From Bacillota bacterium (GTDB lineage Bacteria; Bacillota; Clostridia; Oscillospirales; Acutalibacteraceae): 55,033 bases of DNA. Where the stretch lies: positions 1 through 55,033 of the forward strand of contig JAEXDU010000007.1 in NCBI GenBank assembly GCA_023401495.1, written 5' to 3'. A program made the position numbers and the translations under genes. Shown here piece by piece: positions 23,872 through 32,249 of the stretch (its first letter is position 1; each line of letters begins with the position of its first letter). The notes beneath the pieces were generated by a model. The model was given only the letters and a program-made list of their open reading frames with translations. It did not search any database and was not told the DNA's origin.

Positions 23872-25356
23872 TCAGAGTGTTACGCCGTCTTTGAAGATCG
23901 GCAGGTCGCGCTTGTCCAGGCTTTCGGATTTTGCGTGCTTGCTGCCGGAAGCGACATCCACGACAAAATTGAAAAACTCCTCGGCGACGTCGCGCATGGA
24001 ACGACCCTCCAGAAGTTGACCGGCATTAAAGTCGATCCATCCGGATTTTTTCTGGCTGAGCGCCGTGTTACTGGAAATCTTGATGGTCGGCACCGGACAG
24101 GCAAACGGCGTGCCGCGGCCCGTGGTAAACAGGACGATATGCGCCCCGGAGATCGCCAGCGCTGTGGACGCCACCAGATCATTGCCCGGCCCTTGCAGCA
24201 GGTTGAGTCCCTTCTGGGTAACTGCCTGACCATAACTCAGGACATCCACCACCTTGCTGCTGCCGCCCTTCTGGATGCACCCGAGGGATTTATCCTCCAG
24301 TGTGGTGATTCCGCCGGCTTTGTTGCCGGGGGACGGGTTAGAGTCGATCTCTTCCCCATAGCGCATAAAGTATTTTTTAAAGTTGTTGATCAGGTCGACA
24401 GTCTTTTCAAAGGTCTGGCGGTCTTTTCCGCGGTTCATCAGGATCGTTTCTGCGCCGAACATTTCCGGCACCTCGGTCAAGATGCTCGTACCGCCCTGCG
24501 CGACCAGCAGATCGGAAAACGCGCCGACAAGCGGGTTCGCGGTGATGCCGGAGAAGCCGTCGGAGCCGCCGCATTTCAGGCCGATCACAAGATCGGAAAC
24601 GCTGCACTCCTCCCGATGGAACTGCGACGCATACTGGCACAGCTCTTCCATCAGGCGGACGCCCTCCTCGACCTCGTCTTCAAATTCCTGACAGATCATA
24701 AATTTGATGCGCTCGGGGTCGTAATCCCCCAGCACCTTCTTCATCTGTTCCATGGTGTTGTTTTCACAGCCGAGACCCACCACCAAAACCGCTCCGGCGT
24801 TCGGGTGATGCGCCATCCCTGCCAGAGCCAGCTGGGTGTTCACATGGTCGCCGGAAAGCTGCGAGCAGCCGTAGGGATGGGTATAACAGAAGATGCCGTC
24901 CAGCTCGGGTGTTAAAAACTGCTGGGACTGCAGCTCGATCTGCTTGACGATGGAATTGACGCACCCCACGGTCGGGATGATCCAGACCTCGTTGCGAACA
25001 CCCACCTTACCGTCTTTTCTGCGGTAGCCCTGAAAGCTTTTGGGCGCGAGGGCCTCCAGCTCGTGGAAATCGGGCGTGTAGGTGTAGTCCAACAGCTCGC
25101 CGAGCGTCGTTTTGACATTATGGGTATGCACCCACTCCCCGCGCTGAATCAGGCGGGCCGCGGTGCCGATGGGAAAGCCGTATTTGATGATCGGCTCTCC
25201 CTTCTCCATCTCTTTCAGTGCAATCTTATGGCCCGGCGGCACATCGTTTACCGTGGTCAGCTCTTGTCCGTCCACATCGAGCACCGTTCCCGCGGGAATC
25301 GGCTGCAGTGCGACGATGACCGTATCTTTCGGGTTAATTTGATAAAACTGGTTCAT
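23872..25356 (-). CDS. uxaA: altronate dehydratase
   Basis: The 494-residue enzyme removes water from D-altronate to give 2-keto-3-deoxygluconate. Residues 1-95 are the SAF domain (VVALQPIPAGTVLDVDG, then EPIIKYGFPIGTA and GEWVHTHNVKT). The rest is the large UxaA/GarD domain: YRRKDGKVGVRNEVWIIPT, YTHPYGCSQLSGDH, VLVVGLGCENN, then IGLKCGGSDGFSGITANPLV and TTGRGTPFACPVPTIKI. The conserved cysteines fit an iron-dependent dehydratase. It is a fused single-chain form, in contrast to the split pair at 50920-52588. It lies 15 bases behind uxaB in the same operon. Confidence 0.95.
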   Translation of the reverse strand: MNQFYQINPKDTVIVALQPIPAGTVLDVDGQELTTVNDVPPGHKIALKEMEKGEPIIKYGFPIGTAARLIQRGEWVHTHNVKTTLGELLDYTYTPDFHELEALAPKSFQGYRRKDGKVGVRNEVWIIPTVGCVNSIVKQIELQSQQFLTPELDGIFCYTHPYGCSQLSGDHVNTQLALAGMAHHPNAGAVLVVGLGCENNTMEQMKKVLGDYDPERIKFMICQEFEDEVEEGVRLMEELCQYASQFHREECSVSDLVIGLKCGGSDGFSGITANPLVGAFSDLLVAQGGTSILTEVPEMFGAETILMNRGKDRQTFEKTVDLINNFKKYFMRYGEEIDSNPSPGNKAGGITTLEDKSLGCIQKGGSSKVVDVLSYGQAVTQKGLNLLQGPGNDLVASTALAISGAHIVLFTTGRGTPFACPVPTIKISSNTALSQKKSGWIDFNAGQLLEGRSMRDVAEEFFNFVVDVASGSKHAKSESLDKRDLPIFKDGVTL

Positions 25357-25371
25357 AGAAGCCCCCTCCGT

Positions 25372-26847
25372 TTATTTTCCCAGCAGCTTGCGAATTGCGG
25401 CTGTCATTCCGTTCACGCGGATGTCCTCGAGATCGGCGGTTACTGCTTCCGCAAAATCGCCGTACTTTGTCAGGTCCTCGCCCCAGAATTCCACATGCGA
25501 CGCGGCCGCGCGCACATATTCCGCCACGGGCAGCTTGCAGTGCTCCAGGAAGAATTCCATAACCGGCTCATCGTCCTTAAAACGATAAGGCTCGCCGCCG
25601 CGCAGGCAGACCATCACGCCGTCTTCCAGCTTTTCAATGGTATAGAACGCGAGCAGAGCCGCAAAGGAGAAGGTGAGGAATTTGGGCGCTTTGCCGCTTG
25701 CCGCATACTGATCTTTAAAGGTGGGCAGAATGCGGGATTTCCATTTGGAAACAGAGTTCAGCGCGATGGAGAGAATCTCGTGATCGACAAACGGGTTGTC
25801 AAAGCGCTCCAGCACCGAGTTGGCAAAGGCCTCCGCCTGCTCGCGGGGCAGCTTGACAGTGGGGACGATCTCGTCGAACACGGTGCGCTCCATCAGTTCA
25901 CGGCACAGGGGGTCCTGCATCGCGTCGCGCACGATGTTTTTGCCGGTCAGATACGCCGCCAGAACACAGGAGGTATGCGCGCCGTTGAGGATACGCACCT
26001 TTCTCTCGCGGTACGGCTTCTGGTTATCGGTAAAGATCACGTCCATCCCGGCTTTGCCGAGATGATCGATCGGCAGCTCGCCGGAGATATCCTTGTCGCT
26101 CTCGATGACCCACAGCGCGAACGGCTCGCCGGCATCCAACAGCTCATCCTGATAGCCGAGCTCTTTTTCGCAGATCGCATCGGCTTCCCCTCTGGGGTAA
26201 CCGCTGACAATGCGGTCTACCAGCGTGCTGCAGAACACGCAGCTTTCGGCCACCCAGCTTTTGAATTCATCGCCGAGCTTCCACAGGTCGATCAGGCGGT
26301 TCACACAGTCGCGCAGCTTGCCGCCGTTGTTCTCGATCAGCTCCACCGGCAGCATGATCAGACCCTTGTCCTGCGCACCGGCAAACGCCTGCCAGCGCTC
26401 ATGCAGGAACTTGGTCAGCTTGCCGGGGTAGGTGTTGGGGGGAGTCAGCTCAAAGCGGTCGGTTTCGTCATAGACGATGCCCGCTTCCGTCGTGTTCGAC
26501 ACCACAAAGCGCAGGCCGGGGAGCTTCGCCAGGGCGGCGTATTCCTCGTACTCGCCGTAAGCGTCCACCACCTGATTGATGCAGGTGACCACGCGGTTTT
26601 CCACATAGGGCTCGCCGTTTCTGCGGCCGCGCAGAGAAACCGTATACAGATTGTTCTGCTTGTGAAAACGCTCCAGAGTTCCGAACGAGATCGGCTTTAC
26701 CACAGCCACGTCGCCGTTGAACGCGCCCTTCTCGTTGGCGACGTCAATAAAATAGTCCACAAAGGCTCTCAAAAAATTCCCTTCGCCGAATTGTACGACC
26801 TTTATCTCGCGGGGTGTGCGCGAATGAAGCTCCTGAATCTGTTTCAT
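25372..26847 (-). CDS. uxaB: tagaturonate reductase (altronate oxidoreductase)
   Basis: I choose ATG 26847 (AAAAGGAG upstream), giving about 491 residues as usual for UxaB; the open frame extends about 40 codons further. The N-terminal Rossmann part reads REIKVVQFGEGNFLRAFVDY; other landmarks are ILNGAHTSCVLAAYLTG and DPLCRELMERTVFDEIVPTV, then NPFVDHEILSIALNSVSKWK. This is the mannitol dehydrogenase/uxaB family, reducing tagaturonate to altronate with NADH. It is the first gene of the leftward operon, downstream of a LacI-type operator at 26943. Confidence 0.95.
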   Translation of the reverse strand: MKQIQELHSRTPREIKVVQFGEGNFLRAFVDYFIDVANEKGAFNGDVAVVKPISFGTLERFHKQNNLYTVSLRGRRNGEPYVENRVVTCINQVVDAYGEYEEYAALAKLPGLRFVVSNTTEAGIVYDETDRFELTPPNTYPGKLTKFLHERWQAFAGAQDKGLIMLPVELIENNGGKLRDCVNRLIDLWKLGDEFKSWVAESCVFCSTLVDRIVSGYPRGEADAICEKELGYQDELLDAGEPFALWVIESDKDISGELPIDHLGKAGMDVIFTDNQKPYRERKVRILNGAHTSCVLAAYLTGKNIVRDAMQDPLCRELMERTVFDEIVPTVKLPREQAEAFANSVLERFDNPFVDHEILSIALNSVSKWKSRILPTFKDQYAASGKAPKFLTFSFAALLAFYTIEKLEDGVMVCLRGGEPYRFKDDEPVMEFFLEHCKLPVAEYVRAAASHVEFWGEDLTKYGDFAEAVTADLEDIRVNGMTAAIRKLLGK

Positions 26848-26942
26848 AACAACGATAACTCCTTTTCCTAACTGTTCTTCAAGGAAAGCATCAAAGGATA
26901 CCTCTTCCCACTTTTCCATTGAAGATTTCCATTTACAGTCGA

Positions 26943-26956
26943 TGTAAGTGCTTACA
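26943..26956. promoter_or_regulatory. LacI-family operator 1
   Basis: TGTAAGTGCTTACA is a near-perfect palindrome about 95 bases upstream of uxaB. The same motif occurs at 27093-27106. Confidence 0.7.
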
Positions 26957-27092
26957 TTTTTCATTTTAGCATTTAGGGGACAAATGTCAATAGATTTTTC
27001 AAAAGCTTTTGTATTATTCTTTCATCATCCATAAAAACTAAATTTTCAGGAAAATATCCTTGATTTTTTAGATAGAAAAGGATATACTCAAT

Positions 27093-27106
27093 TGTAAGCC
27101 CTTACA
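27093..27106. promoter_or_regulatory. LacI-family operator 2
   Basis: TGTAAGCCCTTACA lies just before the ribosome binding site of the LacI gene, where binding would block that promoter. It shares TGTAAG-N2-CTTACA with operator 1; centres are 150 bp apart, which would allow looping. Confidence 0.7.
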
Positions 27107-27127
27107 AAAGAGGTGATGCATCGTTTT

Positions 27128-28120
27128 ATGAATATTTATGATATTGCGCAGCGCAGCGGTGTTTCGATCGCTACGGTTTCGCGCGTGATGAACGGCAGCC
27201 CCAACGTGAGCGCCGCCACGCGGGAAAAGGTGATGGCCGTGATCGTGCAGGAAGATTATATTCCGAACGCGTTTGCGCGGGGCCTGAACCTGAATTCTAT
27301 GAAAATCATCGGGATTCTGTGCACCGATATTGCCGATACCTTTTACGCGAAGGCGGTTTCTCTGGTAGAGGGACTGCTGCGCCGGAACGGATTTGACGCG
27401 CTTTTGTGCTGCACCGGGAATGACCTGGAGGACAAGAAAAAATACCTGGAGCTGCTTTTGGCCAAACGGGTGGACGCGGTAATTCTCATTGGCTCCGCTT
27501 TTAAAGAGAATGTGGACAACAGCCATATTGAAAACGCGGCAAAGCAGGTTCCCGTCATTATTATCAACGGGCTGGTAGAGCTGCCCGGCACCTATTGCGT
27601 CACCTGCGACGAGCAGTCCGCCGTAGCGCAGAACGTGGCTCTGCTGAACCGCCAGAAGCACCGCGATATTCTCTATCTTTACGATATCCTGACGTACAGC
27701 GGCTGCTCCAAGCTCAGCGGCTACCGCGCCGGGATGAAGCAGTGCGGACTGCCGGTCAATGAAAACCTGATCATACAGGTGCCCAAGTCAGTGGATGAAG
27801 TCAAACGCCGCGTGCTTTCGCTTCTGGAATCCGGCGTGTCTTTCAGCGCCGTGATGGCATCGGAAGACCTGCTGGCGATCGGCGCGATGAAAGCGCTGCA
27901 GGAATTTGGCCGCAGCGCGCCGGTGATCGGCTTTAACAACTCGATTTTGTCTGAGTGCTGCTCCCCTTCCCTCACGAGTGTGGACAACATGCTCGACACG
28001 CTCTGCCCCGCGGCCATCTCAATGCTGACCGGGATTCTGGAGGGAAAAAGTGTACCGCAGAAAATGGTGATCTCCGCTACGCTGGTACAGCGGGACACCT
28101 TTCATACCGATCTGCAATAA
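27128..28120 (+). CDS. LacI-family regulator of the galacturonate genes
   Basis: I choose ATG 27128 because MNIYDIAQRSGVSIATVSRV is the normal beginning of a LacI helix-turn-helix; a GTG at 27113 and an ATG at 27116 crowd the AGAGG ribosome binding site. The 330-residue protein has the hinge helix (NAFARGLNLNSMKIIGILC) and a periplasmic-binding-like effector domain with DAVILIGSAFKENV and VMASEDLLAIGAMKALQEFG. It is divergent from uxaBA and precedes uxaC. It probably represses both arms through the TGTAAG-N2-CTTACA sites until a uronate intermediate binds. Confidence 0.9.
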   Translation: MNIYDIAQRSGVSIATVSRVMNGSPNVSAATREKVMAVIVQEDYIPNAFARGLNLNSMKIIGILCTDIADTFYAKAVSLVEGLLRRNGFDALLCCTGNDLEDKKKYLELLLAKRVDAVILIGSAFKENVDNSHIENAAKQVPVIIINGLVELPGTYCVTCDEQSAVAQNVALLNRQKHRDILYLYDILTYSGCSKLSGYRAGMKQCGLPVNENLIIQVPKSVDEVKRRVLSLLESGVSFSAVMASEDLLAIGAMKALQEFGRSAPVIGFNNSILSECCSPSLTSVDNMLDTLCPAAISMLTGILEGKSVPQKMVISATLVQRDTFHTDLQ

Positions 28121-28241
28121 AAAAGTGAAAAGCTGGTTGTTCGCTCCCGCTTTCAGCAGGAGAAAAACAACCGCTGCGATTCCACGTTTTATGGAAGATT
28201 GGTATTCAATGTGATGAAAGAAAGAACTGGAGGATCAAATC

Positions 28242-29651
28242 ATGAAAAAGTTTTTGGATGACGATTTCCTGTTGACCAATGAAACGGCGAGAACGCTGTT
28301 TCACGACTACGCGAGCAAAATGCCGATCATCGACTATCACTGCCACATCATCCCGCAGGAGATCGCCGAGGACCGCAAGTTTGACAACATCACGCAGGTA
28401 TGGCTGGGCGGCGACCATTACAAATGGCGTGTCATCCGCTCCTGCGGCGTAGACGAGGATTTGATTACCGGCAACAAGAGCAGCGACCGCGAAAAATTCC
28501 AGAAATTTGCCGAGTGCCTGCCGAAAGCGATCGGCAACCCGGTCTACCACTGGACGCACCTGGAGCTGCGCCGCTACTTTGGCTACGACGGCGTTTTGAA
28601 CGCCGACACCGCCGAGGAAGTGTGGAACGTGTGCAACAAAAAGCTGCAGGAAGACGGCATGAGCGTTCGCGGGCTGATCAAGCAGTCCAACGTGAGGGCA
28701 ATCGCAACCACCGATGATCCGATCGATTCTTTGGAATGGCACCAGAAGCTGAAGGACGACCCCACTTTCGATGTAAAGGTGGTACCGGCCTGGCGCCCCG
28801 ACAAGGCAATGAATATCAACAAGCCCGACTTTGCGGAATACATGCAGAAGCTCGCAAAGGTTAGCGGCGTTTCCATTCAGACCGTCGAAGATGTGCGCAC
28901 CGCGCTGGCCAAACGAATGGAATTCTTCGACAGCATGGGCTGCCGCGCCTCTGACCACGGCGTGGATTATCTGATGTACAATCCCGCTACGGAAGAAGAG
29001 CTCAACGCCATCCTGAAAAAGGGTCTGAACGGTCAGGCTTTGACACAGGACGAAATCGAAAAATACAAATATGCGATTCTTCTGTTTGTCGGCCGCAAAT
29101 ACGCGAAGCTCGGCTGGGTGATGGAGCTGCATTACGGCGCGCTGCGCAGCGTAAACGACCGCATGTTTGACCGCGTCGGCCCCGACAGCGGCTTTGACTG
29201 CATCGCCACCTACTGCTGCGCGGACGGCGCAGCGAAATTCCTGAACGAGCTGAACAACACCGGCGAGCTGCCCAAAACCATTATCTATCCCCTGAACCCC
29301 ACGGACAACGCGATGGTCGGCGCCCTGATCGGGTGCTTCCAGGGAACCGAAGCGGAAGGCAAGCTGCAACAGGGCTCCGCATGGTGGTTCAACGACACCA
29401 AGACGGGCATGATCGAGCAGATGATGAGCCTCGCGAATCTTGGAGTACTCGGCACCTTTGCCGGTATGCTGACCGACTCCAGAAGCTTTTTGTCCTACAC
29501 CCGCCACGAGTATTTCCGCCGCATCCTGTGCAACCTGATCGGCACATGGGTAGAAAACGGCGAATATCCGGATGATATCGAGTACCTTGGCAAGATGGTA
29601 CAGGATATTTCCTTCAACAATACCAACCGCTATTTTGGGTTTCACGTATAA
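28242..29651 (+). CDS. uxaC: glucuronate/galacturonate isomerase
   Basis: The 469-residue protein starts behind TGGAGGATC. It shows the UxaC hallmark HxH in MPIIDYHCHIIPQEIAED (about residue 33), then RGLIKQSNVRAIATTDDPID, MELHYGALRSVNDRMFDRVG, and near the end GMLTDSRSFLSYTRHEYFRR. It converts galacturonate to tagaturonate or glucuronate to fructuronate. With UxaB and UxaA it completes the route from galacturonate to 2-keto-3-deoxygluconate. KdgK and KdgA are not in the window. Confidence 0.96.
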   Translation: MKKFLDDDFLLTNETARTLFHDYASKMPIIDYHCHIIPQEIAEDRKFDNITQVWLGGDHYKWRVIRSCGVDEDLITGNKSSDREKFQKFAECLPKAIGNPVYHWTHLELRRYFGYDGVLNADTAEEVWNVCNKKLQEDGMSVRGLIKQSNVRAIATTDDPIDSLEWHQKLKDDPTFDVKVVPAWRPDKAMNINKPDFAEYMQKLAKVSGVSIQTVEDVRTALAKRMEFFDSMGCRASDHGVDYLMYNPATEEELNAILKKGLNGQALTQDEIEKYKYAILLFVGRKYAKLGWVMELHYGALRSVNDRMFDRVGPDSGFDCIATYCCADGAAKFLNELNNTGELPKTIIYPLNPTDNAMVGALIGCFQGTEAEGKLQQGSAWWFNDTKTGMIEQMMSLANLGVLGTFAGMLTDSRSFLSYTRHEYFRRILCNLIGTWVENGEYPDDIEYLGKMVQDISFNNTNRYFGFHV

Positions 29652-29676
29652 TCCTTTTTCATCTTCCCCCCTAATT

Positions 29677-29711
29677 GGAAAGGGCCTCCGCAAATTGCGG
29701 AGGCCCTTTCC
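29677..29711 (+). terminator. terminator of uxaC
   Basis: GGAAAGGGCCTCCGCA and TGCGGAGGCCCTTTCC form a strong hairpin 26 bases after the stop. It may serve both this gene and the leftward gene that ends at 29745. Confidence 0.8.
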
Positions 29712-29744
29712 ATTGCAGCCGGAGAGTTTCTTTTGGCAGCCTGA

Positions 29745-30299
29745 TTACAAAGCCGGATTCTTTTGTTCATGCTCCATCCGCAGACAGTGAATTATCCGGA
29801 TGGCGGACGACAGGATACAGAACAGGATCGTCATTGCAAACAGACCGATTCGCACTTTGGGCACTGTACTGCTCAGCAATAACGTCAATATGGGCAATCC
29901 ATATAATAACGCCGCCGACAGTCTCCCGAAAGGGTCAAAAAAGAATGCGTTCTGCCTTTTGCCGATCTGTCTGCTCCAGTGGGATGTCACGAGAAATTCA
30001 GTAAATTTTATGATGATCACGATCGGCAGGATCATCGGCATTCTGCCTGTGAGCCAAAGCGACAGACAGGATACGATCATAAAAAACAAATCACAGGAAA
30101 CGTCTAACCACGCGCCAAGAGCTGAGGTCGCATGCAAGGTGCGGGCCAGCTTTCCATCCAGCCAATCCGTAAGGGACACCAGTAAAAAAACGATCAGGCA
30201 AGGCCACAGAGGCCGTTCTAATTTAATACAAAAGTACCCGAACAAAAAGGAAAGTGGGATTCTGGACAAAGTCATTGTCGTTACGAATGCTTTTTTCAT
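29745..30299 (-). CDS. CDP-alcohol phosphatidyltransferase family protein (first)
   Basis: A 184-residue integral membrane protein with the family motif DWLDGKLART...GAWLDVSCD (about residues 45-72), matching D-x2-DG-x2-AR-x8-G-x3-D-x3-D. Five or so hydrophobic helices follow. Enzymes of this family join a CDP-lipid to a polar alcohol such as glycerol phosphate or inositol phosphate. The polar substrate is not predictable. It is preceded on the same strand by a TetR gene, so it may be part of a small regulated unit. Confidence 0.85.
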   Translation of the reverse strand: MKKAFVTTMTLSRIPLSFLFGYFCIKLERPLWPCLIVFLLVSLTDWLDGKLARTLHATSALGAWLDVSCDLFFMIVSCLSLWLTGRMPMILPIVIIIKFTEFLVTSHWSRQIGKRQNAFFFDPFGRLSAALLYGLPILTLLLSSTVPKVRIGLFAMTILFCILSSAIRIIHCLRMEHEQKNPAL

Positions 30300-30345
30300 C
30301 TTAATTCAGATCACACCCCCAAACACAGGATTCTAAAGGAAGGAT

Positions 30346-30930
30346 TTACGGATTTGTTCTTTGCTGCTTCGTGATTCCCAGAGCTGCAAATTTGACAAGC
30401 CACTGAACCGTTTGAAGAGCCCCGGCGGAAGAGTGATCCTCTAAATTGGCATCCAGATAGACCAGCGCGTCAAATACGGCCAAAATCTCTTCATTGCTGA
30501 TATCTTCCCGCAATTTATGGTCACAACGCCATTGGTCGAGCAATGCTTCTAAGAACCCCCGAACAGAGGTCGCGTAGTTCTGCGGATTGTTTCGGTAATA
30601 GGCTTTTAGTTCTTTTTCAATATTTCCTGCGCACCATTCGCATAAAATCAGGTTATTCTTCATTGCTTCCATATTCAGTGAGATGAATTTTTGCGCGATC
30701 TCCGCAGGCCAGGCGGACAAATCCAAAGATTCTATGATGTGATCTTTGACCTTTTTATTTTCTTCCATGTAAATTTCTATGAACAGGTCTTCTTTGGACG
30801 GATAATAATGATAAAAAGACCCCACGCTGATCCCGGCCAAACGAGTAATGTCTGCTACATTCACAGACTTAAACCCGTTCTTTGAAAAAAGCTCATAAGC
30901 GGCTGAGAAAATATCTTCTTTTTTCCCCAA
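30346..30930 (-). CDS. TetR-family regulator (first)
   Basis: The 194-residue protein begins with a TetR helix-turn-helix: KKEDIFSAAYELFSKNGFKS, then VNVADITRLAGISVGSFYHYY. The remainder is the usual helical ligand-binding domain. A perfect 18-bp inverted repeat directly upstream is its likely operator. The gene downstream (29745-30299) encodes a CDP-alcohol phosphatidyltransferase, so it may control a lipid function. Confidence 0.9.
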   Translation of the reverse strand: MGKKEDIFSAAYELFSKNGFKSVNVADITRLAGISVGSFYHYYPSKEDLFIEIYMEENKKVKDHIIESLDLSAWPAEIAQKFISLNMEAMKNNLILCEWCAGNIEKELKAYYRNNPQNYATSVRGFLEALLDQWRCDHKLREDISNEEILAVFDALVYLDANLEDHSSAGALQTVQWLVKFAALGITKQQRTNP

Positions 30931-30944
30931 AATACTCCCTCCTC

Positions 30945-30983
30945 AGAATATGAATGAATAAATTTTTTATTCATTCATATTCT
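30945..30983. promoter_or_regulatory. TetR operator, perfect 18-bp inverted repeat
   Basis: AGAATATGAATGAATAAA (30945-30962) and its complement (30966-30983) enclose TTT. TGAATGAAT/ATTCATTCA half sites are typical of TetR autoregulators. It lies 15 bases upstream of the TetR start. Confidence 0.8.
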
Positions 30984-31123
30984 ATCAGATGATTCCGTTT
31001 TCGTCAAGCTGTTTGATCGCTGTTGCTCTTCTTCCCCTCCCGATCCGTTCACAATTTTATCGCGCTGCTCTTTGATGCTCCCTGTGCAGGAAGCAGAAGG
31101 CAACTAACCGCAATTGAAACGAG

Positions 31124-31160
31124 AAAAGTGTCCATGAACCGCGGTTCATGGACACCCTTT
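31124..31160 (-). terminator. terminator of the YbaK/CDP-alcohol unit
   Basis: TGTCCATGAACCG and CGGTTCATGGACA meet at 31141/31142. Read leftward they are followed by CTTTTCTC, about 50 bases after the gene that ends at 31201. Confidence 0.75.
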
Positions 31161-31200
31161 TCATTTATAATAGTATATTCAACGATGTTTCAGCCCAACT

Positions 31201-31728
31201 TCACCGAAAGAAAATTCCTTTCACGTCCTGGTTCAGCACCGGAGAGGTCAAGCAGAGAACCAGTTCCTCTATGGCGGCGAGGGTAGCAAACACGCAAACC
31301 GCCGCCCCGGCCGAAAGCCCCCAAAGAGGAAACCCGTAGGGCAGGCAGAACAGCAGCAGCCCGGCTGCCTTATTGGCATACGTGTGCAGAAAAGCTACCT
31401 GCTTGTACCGGATAGATCCAGCCGCGAGGGTAGAGAACTTAACAAGCAGGATGCCGGCAACCCACCAAAAGAGCCAGACCGGCAGGTTCATCGCCGGAAT
31501 CAGCCGAAACATCAGCACCACGGCAAAAGTAAAGTCCGCCGCGCTGTCGAGCCGGGCGCCCGCCGGGCCGGCACAGCCGAGCCTTCGGGCAAGGTACCCG
31601 TCGAGCATATCGCTGATCCCGCAGATGGTGTACAGCACAAAGAACCATACGGAAAAAGGCCGCAGAAACAGCAGCGGAACGCACAGCACGATCCGCAGCA
31701 GAGTCAGCGCATTCGGCAGATACTTCAT
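31201..31728 (-). CDS. CDP-alcohol phosphatidyltransferase family protein (second)
   Basis: A 175-residue membrane protein with the family motif SDMLDGYLARRLG...GARLDSAADF (about residues 39-66). The start (MKYLPNALTLLRIVLCVPLL) is the usual first helix. It is six bases behind the YbaK gene, so they are co-transcribed. It is not an obvious copy of the protein at 29745, so the two may use different head groups. Confidence 0.85.
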   Translation of the reverse strand: MKYLPNALTLLRIVLCVPLLFLRPFSVWFFVLYTICGISDMLDGYLARRLGCAGPAGARLDSAADFTFAVVLMFRLIPAMNLPVWLFWWVAGILLVKFSTLAAGSIRYKQVAFLHTYANKAAGLLLFCLPYGFPLWGLSAGAAVCVFATLAAIEELVLCLTSPVLNQDVKGIFFR

Positions 31729-31734
31729 ATGGAA

Positions 31735-32223
31735 TTACCCCTCGGCAGACTGTTCCCTCCAGCCCTTACAGACATCGACCCAGCCCTGAGCGCGGGAGCA
31801 TTCCAGCAGTTCCTCACATGTGAGCTCAATGGCCGAATTCGAGGTTCCGCAGGCCGGGAACACCGTTTGAAAGCGGCGCAGGGATTCATCCAGATACACC
31901 TTCGCCCCGTCGGGATTATCAAACGGGCAGATTCCCCCCACGCGGTAGCCGGTCAGCTCTTCCGTCTCCTCCGGCACAAGCATTCTGGCTTTCATGCTAA
32001 AGTGACGCTTGAATGCGGAATTGTCGATCTTCCCATCGCCGGCGGCAACAATCAGAATGCAGCCGTTTTCATCCTTTAAAGAGATCGTCTTGGCGATTCT
32101 GGCGGGCTCTACCCCCAACGCCTCGGCGGCAAGCTCCACCGTCGCGCTGGATACATCGAACTCCTGCACCTGGCTATCCTTGTCAAACTGCTTTAAATAT
32201 TCCCGAACTCTTGCCGTACTCAT
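31735..32223 (-). CDS. YbaK/EbsC-family aminoacyl-tRNA deacylase
   Basis: The 162-residue protein belongs to the YbaK/ProX editing family: SSATVELAAEALGVEPARIA, then KTISLKDENGCILIVAAGDG, and GYRVGGICPFDNPDGAKVYL with the conserved GGxxPF-type loop near residue 95. Such proteins hydrolyse misacylated tRNA, often Cys- or Ala-tRNA(Pro), in trans. It is first in the unit with the second CDP-alcohol enzyme. Confidence 0.88.
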   Translation of the reverse strand: MSTARVREYLKQFDKDSQVQEFDVSSATVELAAEALGVEPARIAKTISLKDENGCILIVAAGDGKIDNSAFKRHFSMKARMLVPEETEELTGYRVGGICPFDNPDGAKVYLDESLRRFQTVFPACGTSNSAIELTCEELLECSRAQGWVDVCKGWREQSAEG

Positions 32224-32249
32224 ATCGGTAACGCCTCCGTTTCAGCGCC

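Noticed and set aside
25063..26871. 602-codon open frame on the plus strand
   Set aside because: It is antisense to uxaA and uxaB, whose proteins match their families along the whole length. The antisense frame has no ribosome binding site and reads like low-complexity shadow sequence, caused by the G+C-rich third positions.
28206..29693. 495-codon open frame on the minus strand
   Set aside because: Antisense shadow of uxaC. No family features and no start signal.
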